Origin: Vombatus ursinus
Lineage: Eukaryota; Chordata; Mammalia; Diprotodontia; Vombatidae
Assembly (NCBI RefSeq): GCF_900497805.2
Contig: NW_020954557.1
Coordinates: forward strand, 2,265,416-2,329,415
Length of the DNA: 64,000 nt
Reading direction: 5' to 3'
The notes below the pieces were generated by a model. That model ran no database searches. It saw nothing but the letters and a program-made list of their open reading frames with translations, and was not told the origin of the DNA. Both the position numbers and the translations under genes were made by a program. Of this stretch, positions 11,006 to 21,395 are shown one piece after another. Each line of letters starts with the position of its first letter. The first letter of the stretch is position 1.

Positions 11006-11196
11006 GTTGAAATCAATTTACATTATCTACTCCTGTACTCCACCTCAGATACATTCAGAGATGATCATACCCTTGATTGTACCATCACAAGTATTTTACT
11101 TCCATATTTATGAACTATAAAGTTCCTTTATCACTCCATATTTCTTTTATCACTCCATATTTCCCTATGCCTTATGATTCCTTATCTTTCTCTTCA

Positions 11197-11455
11197 TAAT
11201 AATAGCTAACATTTACATAGCACTTACTATGTGCCAAGCACTGTGCCAAGTGCTTTACAATTCTTATCTTATTTGATTCTCACAGCCTTGGGAGGTAGGT
11301 ACTATTATTATCCCCATTTTAGCGATGAGGAAAGCGAGGCAGACAGAGGTTAAGTGACTTGCCCAGGGTCACACAGTTAGTAAATATTTGAGGCCGGATT
11401 TGAACTCAAGTCTTCCTGACTCCAGACCAGGAGCTCTATTCACTGTACCACCTAC
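11197..11455 (-). repeat. MIR/Ther CORE-SINE, nearly full length
   Basis: Antisense copy: CACTTACTATGTGCCAAGCA, TACTATTATTATCCCC, GTTAAGTGACTTGCCCAGGG, GAACTCAAGTCTTCCTGACT and CACTGTACCACCTACC. Confidence 0.85.
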
Positions 11456-11859
11456 CAGACCACCATCACCATCACTGTAGCTTTTATTTCCTCCATCCCA
11501 GTTCTTTTCCATTCTATCATGTCTACCCTGGCTATACTCTCCTCTGTTCTCTACCTTGACTCTTTATGGACCAATTCAACAGTATTTTCTACTCTCAGAT
11601 GCCTTATCCTCTTGTTTTATTGCTGATTACATTTAGCTAAAACCACTCCTGGATTACTCCTATTATCACCCATCTCTTTTGTTCCTCTTCATATGCCATT
11701 GAACTGAGCTGGAGGAAAAAATGAAACTATATTGATCAATCCACTACATATTTGTTATCCAATCTCAACTGTGCCTTTGTAGCTAGGAAATTATTCTACT
11801 CCTCCCTGTTTGATTCAATATCCTACTTTCCTCGATCTTGAGGACCTCAACCCATTCTT

Positions 11860-13191
11860 TTTTTTTAATACATTTTTATTTCACTAAATATTTCCCAATT
11901 ACATTTAAAAATTTAATATTCATTTTTAAAAAATTTTGAGTTCCAACTTCTCTCCATCCCTCCTACCCCTCCCTGACACTTTGACAAGCAATATATCTAT
12001 TAATTATGTAAAGTCATGCAAAACATATTTCCATATTAACCATGTTGAAAACACACATACAAACAAGAAAAATAAAGTGAAAAAGTATTTCCTTTTTTAA
12101 CATGTCTAATAATTTATTTAATTATTTATTGTTAGTTCTCAACATTTACTTTTATAAAATTTTGAGCTCTAAATTTTTCCCCTCCAAAGACAACAGGCAA
12201 TCTGATATAAGCTATACATGTACAATCATATTTAACATATTTCCATATTAGTCATGTTGTGAAAGAAGGATCAGAACAAAAAGGGAAAACCACAAGAAAG
12301 AAAAAACAACAACAGCAACAAAGAGAAAATAGTAGGCTTTGATCCGCATTCAGACTCCATAGTTCTTTCTCTGGATGTGGGTAGCATTTTCTACTATGAG
12401 TCTTTTGAAACTGTCTTAGATCATTGCATCGTTAGGAAGAGCTAAGTCTAACAAAGGCAGTCATTGCACAATGTTGCTGTTACTGTGTACAAAGTTCTCT
12501 TGGTTCTACTTACTTTACTCAGAATCAGTTCATACAAGTCTCTCCAGGTTTTTCTGAAATCTGCCTCCTCACCGTTTCTTTTGGAACAATAGTATTCCAT
12601 TACATTCATATACCACAATTTGTTCAGTCATTCCTCAATTGATGGGCATCCCCTCAAATTCCAATTCTTTGCCACCACAAAAAGAGCTGCTATAAATATT
12701 TTTTGCACATGTGGGTCCTTTTCCCTTGAAAAAAGTGCATTTCAATCTGCACTCAGAATTAATCAATTTTCCCTCTGGAGGTGGATGGCATTTTTTATTA
12801 AGGATCTTTTGGAATTATCGAGCGAAGTTCGAAAGTCTTTCACAGTGGATCATCATTACAATACTGTTGTTACTGTGTACAGTGTTCTGGTTTTGCTCAC
12901 TCCACTTTCCATCAGTTCATTTAAGACTTTCCAGGTTTTTCTGGAAGCATCCTGCTCACCATTTCTCATAGCACAATCGAATTCCATCACAATCATATAC
13001 CATAATTTGTTCAGCCATTCCTCAATTGATGGGCATCCCCTCAATTTCCAATTCTTTGCCACCACAAAAAGAGATGCTATATTTTTGTACATATAAGTTC
13101 TTTTGCCTTTTCATTGATCTCTTTGGGATACAGACCTAGTAGTGATATTTCTGGGTCAAAGGATATGCAGTCTTATAGCCCTCTGGGTGTA
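11860..13191 (-). mobile_element. 5'-truncated L1 LINE, 3' UTR/ORF2 end, antisense
   Basis: Starts at the left with a poly(T) (reversed poly(A)) and AATACATTTTTATTTCACT, then the marsupial L1 3' region. It is flanked by TCAACCCATTCTT (11847-11859) and TCAACCCACTCTT (13192-13204), a 13-bp target duplication with one mismatch. A segment inside is present twice in tandem. The long open frame over it is not a gene. Confidence 0.8.
12337..13100 (-). repeat. Tandem duplication of about 385 bp inside the L1
   Basis: Copy 1 (about 12337-12720) and copy 2 (about 12727-13100) share the same order of motifs: CTCTGGATGTGG/CTCTGGAGGTGG, TTACTGTGTACA, CAGTTCAT, CATATACCA, TCCTCAATTGATGGGCATCC and TTTGCCACCACAAAAAGAG. 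The repeat shows as an internally repeated plus-strand reading, HSSIDGHPLxFQFFATTKR. Confidence 0.75.
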
Positions 13192-13330
13192 TCAACCCAC
13201 TCTTAGCTGAAAAACAAAAAATGAGACAATTCACCAAAAGCTCCCTTTTATCTCACAATCTCTCAGGTGCAGGTGCTTTCCCTACTATACTCCCTACTAT
13301 ACTCACTATTACCTTCTTATCTTTGATGGA

Positions 13331-13562
13331 GAGATGACCCTTTCATTGTCCCCTGACTTTCTGGTGCCTTGGCCTCAGATTATGTTCCATCTGCTCTGTA
13401 TATATCCACAGGTACTTAGTTATTTGCATGTTGTCTCTCCCACTAGGAATGAGAATTCCTTGATGATAGGGTTCATTCATTCATTTTTCCTTTTTATTCC
13501 CAGCATTTGGTACCATTCTTGGCAAATAGTAAGGGCTTAATAAATGTTTTGATTGATTGATT
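13331..13562 (+). repeat. L2 LINE 3' terminus
   Basis: CTCCCACTAGGAATGAGAAT, TTCCTTGATGATAGG, ATTCCCAGCATTTGGTACC and GGGCTTAATAAATGTTTTG followed by GATT units. It may be the same L2 as the preceding fragment, with its middle deleted. Confidence 0.75.
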
Positions 13563-13879
13563 GGCAGACTGCAGTATACTTTGCTTCAGGAAGTACACAG
13601 TTCAGATTGAGTAACAATTTGTGACACACAATTGTGACAAAGAAGCTTTGGCCATAAGAGGTGAATTACAGAACCAAGGCAAGTATTTGTTTGATGTTAG
13701 TAAAATTTGAAAATTCTCCCCATGTTCATCTGATGCTTTGGGTCATTGTTGGAACATATATGACTCAATATCATAAAATGTTTATGTGACAGGGAGAGAA
13801 TTTCCTTGAATTAAAAATGTTTACTTATAAAATGTATTAAAAAGTCCCTCTCATTGCAGCTATCCACCATGTTGCACCT

Positions 13880-13988
13880 GGATGGGCTAATTTCCTACAG
13901 TTGCTCCACTTTGCCTAGGAAAAGTGGCTTGGTCCTTTTCACACAGCTATATAGTGCCAGAGCTGGGACTTAGAATTCAGTTCACCTG
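13880..13988 (-). repeat. MIR fragment, antisense
   Basis: CCTTTTCACACAGCTATATA, GCCAGAGCTGGGACTTAGAA and CACCTGATTCCTAGTCAG fit the reversed MIR core and head. Confidence 0.55.
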
Positions 13989-14049
13989 ATTCCTAGTCAG
14001 ATGTGCCTCCTACCACAGTAGACCAATAAATGTTTGCTGAATAAACAAG

Positions 14050-14306
14050 CCTTTGTTGTTGTTGATAAGTTGTTTCAGTTATGTCTGACTCTTCATGACG
14101 CCATTTGGAATTTTCTTGGAAAAAATACTTGGTTTGCCATTTCCTTCTCCATCTTATTTTACTGATGAGGAAACTGAGGCAAACAGGGTTAAGTGACTTG
14201 CTCAGGGTCACCCAAACTAATATGTGTTTGAGGCTAGATTTGAACTCCAATCTTCTTGACTCCAGCCCCCCCCCACTCCCATCTACTGTGCCACCTAGTT
14301 GTCCTG
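14050..14306 (-). repeat. RTE-tailed tRNA SINE, full length
   Basis: Begins with TTTGTTGTTGTTGATAAG (reversed tail) and ends with the reversed head CCACCTAGTTGTCC. A poly(C) run near 14266-14274 lies in the reversed head. Confidence 0.85.
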
Positions 14307-14603
14307 AACAAGCCTACATAGAAAAAAAATACCATATGGCAAAATCATGTATTGGATTAGTCTTTTGTGTCATTGTGTATTATCCATACTTGTTCATACT
14401 ATAAGCTGAAATGGGAGGGTGAAAGGCTTAATGATTCCTAAGCATTTATCAATACTCCACAACATTTAATAATATTTTCCTTTTTTATGGTGAATTTAAC
14501 AATCAACGAACATTTAGATATTCAAAGAACGAAAAAGAGGTTTTTAAAAAAGAAATAGTGAACTTCCATTAGATAACATTTTTTTTTTTAATATGTAAGT
14601 GAG

Positions 14604-14773
14604 GGGGCAGCTAGGTGGCGAAATGGATAGAGCACCGGCTCTGGATTCAGGAGGACCTGAGTTCAAATCCAGCCCCAGACGTATAACACTTACTAGCTGT
14701 GTGACCCTGGGCAAGTCACTTAACCCCATTGCCTAGCCAAAAAAACCCCCCAAAACAAAAAAAAACCCCAAAA
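14604..14773 (+). repeat. A-tailed marsupial tRNA SINE, young-looking, with target duplication
   Basis: Complete: GGGCAGCTAGGTGGCGAAAT, GAGTTCAAATCCAGCCCCAG, CTAGCTGTGTGACCCTGGGC, CCCCATTGCCTAG and an A-rich tail. Flanked by ATGTAAGTGAG (14593-14603) and ATGTAAATGAG (14774-14784), 10 of 11 matching. It is closer to the consensus than its neighbours, hence probably younger. Confidence 0.85.
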
Positions 14774-14913
14774 ATGTAAATGAGATTAAATATATATGAG
14801 ATAATAATTGTAAAACACAATGTTTGGCACATAATAAGTCCTTTATAAACGTTGGTTATTATTATTTTATTACAATTTATTAACACATATACAACAATTT
14901 ATTACCACATATA

Positions 14914-14975
14914 CAACATGTCCCAAAAGTTTTAGTGTAGTTTAAAAGCTTTACTAAGACTTATGGGACACCCTG
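14914..14975. mobile_element. Tiny mariner-like hairpin MITE
   Basis: Almost palindromic: TGTCCCAAAAGTTTTAGT on the left pairs with ACTAAGACTTATGGGACA on the right. TA dinucleotides lie at or near both outer ends. A relative of it is at about 41484-41550. Confidence 0.65.
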
Positions 14976-15084
14976 GATACATAAACAATACTTTTTGATC
15001 ATCTATGAACAACTCCCATGCAACATTTTTCATGACCCCCCCCAGATAAAAGTGATCTTTCCCTCCTCAAATTTCTCATAGCCC

Positions 15085-15262
15085 CTTGCCTGGATCTCCC
15101 CATTGCACTTAACTCATTCACTGATTAATCGATTATTTGTATATAACTCTCCTCCTTCCTTCCCTCTGCCCTCTGCAAACTCCAGGAGCGTAGGGCCTTG
15201 GTGTCTCCAAGACTAGTACAATGCCTTTCCTATAGTAGGTACTTAAATGTTTCCTGAACTCA
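15085..15262 (+). repeat. L2 LINE 3' terminus
   Basis: GCAAACTCCAGGAGCGTAGG, GTCTCCAAGACTAGTACAAT and TATAGTAGGTACTTAAATGT follow the L2 end pattern. Confidence 0.6.
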
Positions 15263-15630
15263 GGTGCAAAAGTGTATCTAAACATTTAAATCAAATATGT
15301 TGTAAACTTTTCTAAGGCAGAGTCCGTGCCATCACCACTTTCAGTGTATCTGCAGTGAGCCTAGTACAGAGCTCGGTAGGTAAATGGATGGACTATACAT
15401 ATGTTTTTTAGTAGTATAACTGATGACCCCTACGTGGAGACGCTAGAGCCAAGCATTAAGCCAAGGCATAAAGGAAGTGCAAAAGGGGGATTTGAATTCA
15501 CATCTAAATGGCCAGGATTAGAACCCTGGTGTTTTTTCCCAGGCAACAGCCAGCCCACGAAGAAACCAGGAAATAGTGCTCAGGACACAATATAATTAAG
15601 CTCCCAAGGAGCAAGTGAGCCAGACCCAGG
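15263..15630. other. Flank immediately upstream of the CpG island
   Basis: No gene or clear repeat was recognised. Short MIR-like words (AATTCACATCTAAATGGCC) may be an eroded SINE. Confidence 0.4.
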
Positions 15631-16059
15631 CCCGCTGCAGCCCCCCTCCCCGGAGCTGTCCAGACTCTGCCCACCCCCAGGCCAACTGCAGTTCGTTGCT
15701 CGCTGCTCTTTTCCCGGCAAAGAGGAAAAACAAAAAACAAAACACCATTTTTCGGGCTTCGCCTGGGTTTTGTCCCTGCACCTTTCCCAGGCAACCTAGG
15801 CCGCCTTCTTCTCATAACAAGAGGAAGCCGCCAGGGAGGCAGGGCGCTCTCCCACTCCTGTCTCGTCTGGCCGGCCCAGACCGTCTCCTGTGGCCGGGGG
15901 GCGGCGCAGCCGCGCGGAGCTGGAGCTGAGCTCCATCACCGTCCCCGCCGCCGGGCCGGGCTCCCCGTAGAGGGCGCGGGAGACGGCTCCGCCCCGCCGC
16001 CCCTCGGCTCCCTGGATCCGAGCCGGGAGGAAATGATGTGTTGCTGCCTGGTTAATCAC

Positions 16060-16710
16060 AGCTCCAGACACTCATTGGCGGAGCACTCCACTGCCACTTC
16101 CTCCTCCTCCTCCTCCTTCTCCTCCTCCTCCTGCTGCTGCTGCTGCTCCTGCTCCTGCTCTTTGCAACCGCCTCCTCCTCCTGCTCCAGCTCGCGGGGGG
16201 AAGTTTTCTTCTTTTTGTAGCTTTCTCCTTCGCCTCCTCTCGCGGACTGACTCCTTCCCCTTAGCTCCAGTCTCTTTTGCTCTCCTTCTTCTTCCTCTCA
16301 TCCCGCCTGTGCCTCTGCACCTCTGGAAGTTTATTCCTGCAGCTCTTCTTCCTCCTCCCCCTCCCCGCCCATTGCTCTTCTCCCCTCCTCCTCAAACAAC
16401 CCCCACCCCACCCTCCACCTTCTAGAGGCTGCTGCAAGCTAGCTTCTTGGCAAGAGATGTCGGGCTAAGGGCTGGGAAAGCCCCTGGCTCCGAGAGCATT
16501 GGCCCTGCGCAAAGCTCCACTGCAGCAGCCGCCGCCGCTCCATGGGCGGCTAGCCCCGAGTCCTTTACACAGGGAGAGTTCCGGGGCTCGCCGGCTGCAC
16601 CGCCCCGCCCCGCCCCGCACCACCCCCGGGGGCTGCCTGACTGTCCGCCCGCACTGCCAGGCTGGGCTGCGGCACTCCGCCTTGCCTACACCTTACTCCA
16701 GGATCCAGAG
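16060..16710 (+). other. Putative non-coding first exon (5' UTR) of an unidentified gene
   Basis: I infer a first exon from the inverted CCAAT box to a strong donor, CCAGAG|GTGAGG, with the exon ending at 16710. The start is approximate. The sense strand is very pyrimidine-rich (CTCCTCCTCC, CTGCTGCTGCTGCTGCTCC) between about 16095 and 16420. There is no convincing coding start: a serine/cysteine/proline-rich frame begins with ATG at 16033, and a three-codon frame (ATG TCG GGC TAA) lies at 16457-16468. The long frame crossing 16447-16725 has no ATG at its start. The coding exons presumably lie beyond the window. I could not identify the gene. Confidence 0.5.
16457..16468 (+). promoter_or_regulatory. 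Minimal upstream ORF (Met-Ser-Gly-stop)
   Basis: ATGTCGGGCTAA in the putative leader, with A at -3 and T at +4 relative to the A of ATG. Such short uORFs can lower translation of a downstream frame. Its use depends on the exon prediction. Confidence 0.35.
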
Positions 16711-16725
16711 GTGAGGAGGGAATGA

Positions 16726-17955
16726 CCAACAGGGGCTGGGAGGTGATGGATCTGGGCAGGGAGGTGGGGTGGCGGTATGAGGGAAAAGCGAGGCACACTG
16801 TGGCAGTAAGGGTGGGTGTATGCTTCGCCCCCTTCATTCTCTCTTCCCTTCCCAAAGCCTGATACGCTTACAGTGCAGAGCTAGGAAATAGAGCTTGTGT
16901 TGCTTGGGTGGGAGCTGAACTGCTGGTGGTGGGATATAGAGAAAGGCAGAGAGAAAGAGACCCAGGGTGGAATGGCTGTTTTGCTTTCCCCTCCTTGTTG
17001 AGGGGCCTCAGTGTGTGACTGCGACTTGTAGACTGAGCCCGGACGTGTATGCAAAGCGCACACCTTTCTGGCTCTGTTCTCCCTGTAGTAAAAGCGAGCG
17101 GTGAATCTGCCCCCACCCCTGAAATATCAGTCTCTTCCAGGAGGAATTTTCTGCTGGAGAGACAGAGCCAATAAACTCTGCTCAACTCCCTCCCTCCCTC
17201 CAGTTCCTCCTATCTGCAGTTTTAAAAGCTTCAAAGCCAGGAATGTGGGATTCATCTTCCGATCCCCAGAAGGCAAATGTGGTTACAGATGTTGCATGTT
17301 ACTTTGCCAAGTTTAAAACCCTTCCTTCAACATTGTAACCATAACAGTAAGGAGAAAACCTTGGAGAAAACCTTGGGCTCTTTTAAGAAACGTATGTTTG
17401 ACTTGGGACTGATAGATTCAGGAACTTCCTTCGGCATGTAAACTAATTTAACTCTCTTCTGGTTGAGCCAAACATTTCTTCGGTGTGCAAATCAACTCCC
17501 CTCTCACCGCCTTTTTTGGGGGGGGGAGGGAGAGGTGGGTGAAATCTATTGCTTTAGAGAAGGGTGGCACTTATGAATGGATCCCCATTATAATATTTAA
17601 CAGAAAACAGTTATTGTTGAACGTAGTCATTAATTTATTTCTTTGAAGCACTATAAAGGGACAAAATAATACATTTTTTATTGACCTCTTGAATATCATT
17701 GAAATATTACCCCTGGCTTTTATAAAAACCAGACCATTAATTGAAACACAGCAAAGTAGTTCTAACAACAAACCTAGGAAGTTTTGCCTCTACTGTACTC
17801 TCTCCTCTTCCCTTTCAGTATGCTTGAATAGGAAGGGGTCGAGGTTGGAGTGACTTGAAATGGAAAACCTTAAATGGAAATAATGTGTTGTGCTCTGGCA
17901 CAGACCAGTCCAGGTGGAGTGCCCAGAGTGGAGAGGCCCAGCTGAAATGAAAAGG
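16726..17955. other. Single-copy sequence downstream of the putative exon
   Basis: No repeat family recognised. GC content falls with distance from the island. Short simple tracts only (CTCCCTCCCTCC near 17188; a G-run near 17517-17530). It may contain promoter-proximal regulatory sequence. Confidence 0.5.
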
Positions 17956-17957
17956 GT

Positions 17958-18132
17958 GAGAGACAGTTCAGGGCAGTGGAAAGGACATTGAATTTAGAAT
18001 CATAGACCTGTGTTCAAGTCCTGTCCATTGCTTTATTACTTGTAAGGTCTTGAGTTATGTGGCCTTTCTGGGCCTCAGTTTCCTCATTTGTAAAATTAAG
18101 AAGTTGGACTATGATCTATAATTCTGTATCTG
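17958..18132 (+). repeat. CORE-SINE (MIR-like, short-tail variant)
   Basis: AGGGCAGTGGAAAGGACATT, TGTGTTCAAGTCCTGTCC, TTTCTGGGCCTCAGTTTCCT and GAAGTTGGACTATGATCTAT: a tRNA-headed SINE ending in the 'GGACTAGATGACCT...' type tail. Confidence 0.65.
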
Positions 18133-18604
18133 GAGAACCCTAGAAGCCTGCTAGATTCTTTTCTTTTCTTTTTATGATTAAGGTCGTTTTACTTTACACC
18201 TGAGATTCAAAAGCTCATTTTATGCCAAAATGTTGGCATTAATAGTTACCTTTACATGTCCATTGATTGTTTTGGGGATATTTAAAATCTGTGGATACGC
18301 AGTACTGATCACAAGGCAAAGGGCTTTGGTTCTTAGATTTGGGCCACACATGGTCTTTTTCTGTACCACCAAATATAGTTAGAGGAAGTATTTGTTGATA
18401 GTGGGAAGACAGAGAATTGTGATCTTTGGCAATTATTTTAAAACATTTACCAGTTGAAATGGGTAGTTTATGTAATCTGTAGGGAGGCCTAGTTAGCTTT
18501 CTAATTTAAAACAACATCTAGGACGTGAATTGATGTTAGAATTAGGTTGGGAATGGGAAGATCCTATGTTTAGGTAAATTATTTAGATACCCCTTCAAGT
18601 GGGG

Positions 18605-18822
18605 ATTTGTTCAATCAACAAATGCTAAGCAATGTGTTGGATTCTGTGCTAGACACTAGAGATACCAAATTAATAAGTGACTCAGTCCCTGCCCTCAAGG
18701 AGGGAAAAGACTTTTGATTGCATTATAGTACATTTTTTAATGCACTTTTTTTGGGTCTTTTTATCACCATTGCTCTGCCATGTATTAGGCGATTAATAAA
18801 TGCTAGTTGATTGATTACCACC
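18605..18822. repeat. L2 3' ends (antisense piece then sense piece)
   Basis: 18605-18715 reads as a reversed L2 terminus (TTCTGTGCTAGACACTAGAG, CAGTCCCTGCCCTCAAGGAG). 18765-18822 reads as a sense terminus (CCATGTATTAGGCGATTAAT, AAATGCTAGTTGATTGATTA). Confidence 0.6.
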
Positions 18823-19825
18823 ATCTATAGTAGGTCTGTTAAATCATAGAGTGAACATTTATTTTTATCCTAGTTCAAATTGAAGCAATTCCTGTGACAA
18901 TGGAGATAGTCCCAACCTTGTGGGATTAGATCAATTAGAAATGACTATGAAAAATGATAGAAGTATTCAAGGTCATCAGGCAAAGACAGAATGAGGACCT
19001 CCCTACAATAGATATTTGGGTGCTCAAACTCCCTATGCCCAGTCTGCCATTGAGTCCTTGCATCCTAGATTTTGTCCTTGAACACACCTCTGTATGCCAT
19101 ACTTTACTTAATGATTTCATCAGAACTACTTTGGGTGTACTGGATTAGCTGAGCTGCTTGTAAGTAGAAGACTTTCCATACAAATTACTTTGTAATATTG
19201 TAGGAGGACTCTAGATCACCGTTTAAAGCAATTCATTATAAGGATGAAACAAAATTTGATCCTGGCTGTTTTACTTTTGCCCTACATTCCCTACCCCCAT
19301 AACAATATAGTTTCCAAAATAGTAACATGGGTATAGTAGAGTGCACTTCTCTAAAAATATGAATTGTAAGATTCAGAGGCACCCAATGTAAATAGCCAAG
19401 ATCTTATTGGCAACTCTTTGTAGTGTATAATGCATCAAAGTACTTTCAAATACTAATTTGAAAAGTAGTTAACCCGATGCTAAACAACGTCATTGGGAAT
19501 GCAACACCAGTATTTTAAGTCATTTGGTAAACCTTTGACAGAATCAGACCAACAAGGCCAAGAAATGAAGCCATCAGACATTTTAATTGGAATCAGAGAG
19601 TCTCAGGGTTTGTTTGTTTTTTTTAAGCACGTATTGGGCAGTGTCTTTATTCCTGGAAATTAATATTTTGAATTAGGTTTCCGGGTACAAAATGGCTTCT
19701 TTGAACTGGAGTGAAAACTTTGTATTTCTTTCTGTAGCTAAGGCCAGTTCCCAGAAGTCATAAATTGAAGGCTTTCTGGAATAGTTTACTTCTTTCCTTG
19801 AGATAGGGCCAGGTTCTGCTCTTAC
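18823..19825. other. Single-copy intronic sequence
   Basis: No repeat, gene or RNA recognised. The short open frames on both strands look random. Confidence 0.5.
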
Positions 19826-19827
19826 TG

Positions 19828-20075
19828 GGCAGGTAAGTGATGAAATGAATAGAGTACTGAGTCTGTAGTCAGGAAGACTTATCTTCCTGAGTTCAAATCT
19901 GGCCTCAAACACTACTTGTGTGACCCTGGACAAGTCACTTAACACTGTTTGCCTCAGTTTCTTTATCTGTAAGATGAGCTGGAGAAGGAAATGGCAAACC
20001 ACTCTAGTATCTTTGCCAAGAAAACTCTAACTGGGGTCATGAAGAGTTGGACATAACTGACCTGAACTGCTTAGG
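19828..20075 (+). repeat. RTE-tailed tRNA SINE
   Basis: GGCAGGTAAGTGATGAAATG, GAGTTCAAATCTGGCCTCAA, AAGATGAGCTGGAGAAGGAA and GGGGTCATGAAGAGTTGGAC are in order on the sense strand. Confidence 0.85.
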
Positions 20076-20559
20076 TATTTGGTATATGTCTATACCTTCT
20101 AAGAATCAAAGCAGGAATGGCCTGGTGGACCAGGAGTTAAAGTTTTTGAGCCAATTTCATGTCATTTAAATATGATGGCAAATCTTGTCCTTCAGAAGAA
20201 AGGCATTTGAGGTTGTACTTTCTCCACAGTATCAAGCAATTAAAGACATCCAGTAATTTCCTTTCTCTATAAAAGTCCAAACACTCCATCAATCCCCAAC
20301 CTATTTCACAGTTGAATAATATTCTTTGATACTATGGGCAGCCCTGGAAATGTGAGATTGTTTATATGTTCAAAGATTCTTAATTGATCCATGAGCATAT
20401 TGAATTCCTGGAGCCATGACTTTTCATTTATTTAATTTTCTAGTTTCAGTATCTGACCAATCTTCCATATTGTCTTTCCCTTAGGGTTGCTTAATTTTTT
20501 GTTTGTTTTCTAAATTTGGCCTTGATTTTTATCAGTGTGAATGGTACTTTATAAGTTAG

Positions 20560-20662
20560 GCGCCATACTGGATTTTGTACTGAACCTTGGAGTCAGGAAG
20601 ACTTGAGTTCAAATCCTCTCCCACACTAGTTCTGTGTATTCTGGGCAATGTCTTAATAATCC
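20560..20662 (+). repeat. Partial tRNA-headed SINE
   Basis: GGAGTCAGGAAGACTTGAGT and TCAAATCCTCTCCCACACTA; the 3' half is lost. Confidence 0.55.
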
Positions 20663-20814
20663 TAGAAGGATCAGGTGATTCAGGTTTTTTTTTTTTAAAC
20701 TTTAAACTCATAAAGGCTTCGGTATTTCTTCTTCATGACATTTTCTCTAGTTTTATTTTCAATGTTTCTTAGCATTTACAAACAACAAAAAGAAACAAAA
20801 CCTGTGGTCCTTTT

Positions 20815-21035
20815 TAGACAGCTAGATGGATCAAATTCTGCCTCAGACACACTTACTAGCTGAGTGATCCTGGGCAAGTCACTTAATCTCTGTTTGCTTC
20901 AGCTTCCTCAATTGTAAAATAGATAATAATTGGATCAACCATACCTGGTTGTTGTTGGTGTCAAATGAGAATATATATAATGTGCTTTGAAAAACTTAAA
21001 GTACTATATGAGTGCTAGTTATTATTATCAAAATT
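20815..21035 (+). repeat. MIR/Ther CORE-SINE
   Basis: ACAGCTAGATGGATCAAATT, TTACTAGCTGAGTGATCCTG, CTCAATTGTAAAATAGATAA and a 3' end GAGTGCTAGTTATTATTATC. Confidence 0.75.
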
Positions 21036-21204
21036 AATATTAACAAGAACAACAAAAATTAACTTTGAGATTGGGGGTCTTATACAGGTGAAACTTTCTG
21101 AAGAATGTGGCTTGGTATGTATGGGGTAAATCATGCCAAATTTAGTAGCTAAATCTCCAGAAGCTCAAATTTTGGGGAGTGACTTGGGGTAAGAATTAGC
21201 CTTG

Positions 21205-21395
21205 GGAACTAGTATTCCTCAGACACTTACTAGCTGTGTGACCCTGGGCAAGTCACTTAACCCTGTTTGCCTCAGTTTCCTCATCTGTAAAATGAGCTAG
21301 AGAAGGAATGGCACACCACTCCACTGTCTTTGACAAGAAAACTCCAAATAGGCTCATAGAGAGTTGGGCATGACTGAAAAGACTCATCAACAACT
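21205..21395 (+). repeat. RTE-tailed SINE, 5'-truncated
   Basis: From CCTCAGACACTTACTAGCTG through AAAATGAGCTAGAGAAGGAA to GGCATGACTGAAAAGACTCA and CAACAAC. The tRNA head is absent. Confidence 0.8.

Larger units (their letters stand above)
11465..13330 (+). repeat. L2 LINE ORF2 fragment (sense), split by an L1
   Basis: Left part: the stretch after the endonuclease domain, with GAACTGAGCTGGAGGAAAAA and GTAGCTAGGAAATTATTCTA (an AARKLFYSSLFDS-like reading). Right part resumes after the L1 at TTAGCTGAAAAACAAAAAAT (FAEKIEAIRHELP-like in the family consensus). The two halves join at the 13-bp target duplication of the L1. Confidence 0.65.
15635..16725 (+). promoter_or_regulatory. CpG island promoter
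   Basis: This is the only long stretch of the window rich in C+G and CG dinucleotides. It holds GC boxes (for example CCGCCCCGCCCCGCCCCGC, 16602-16620, and GCTCCGCCCCGCCGCCCC near 15987), an inverted CCAAT box (CTCATTGGCGG, near 16070) and no TATA box, typical of a housekeeping or developmental promoter. Open frames on both strands are low-complexity. I assign the plus strand from the splice donor at 16711. Bidirectional activity is possible. Confidence 0.8.

Noticed and set aside
12620-13096. A 158-codon open frame with an internally repeated motif
   Set aside because: It lies on the antisense strand of an L1 3' region, and the repeated motif comes from the tandem duplication of that L1.
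15504-16071. Minus-strand frames in the CpG island as a divergent gene
   Set aside because: The arginine/glycine-rich translations are typical of GC-rich DNA and no minus-strand donor was convincing. A divergent transcript is still possible.
16033-16425. A 130-codon frame in the CpG island read as a protein
   Set aside because: Its Ser, Cys and Pro runs come from CTC/CTG triplet tracts. No domain, and it is probably leader sequence.
16447-16725. An alanine/proline-rich frame across the end of the island
   Set aside because: It has no ATG at its start (it begins at TTG) and runs through the splice donor.
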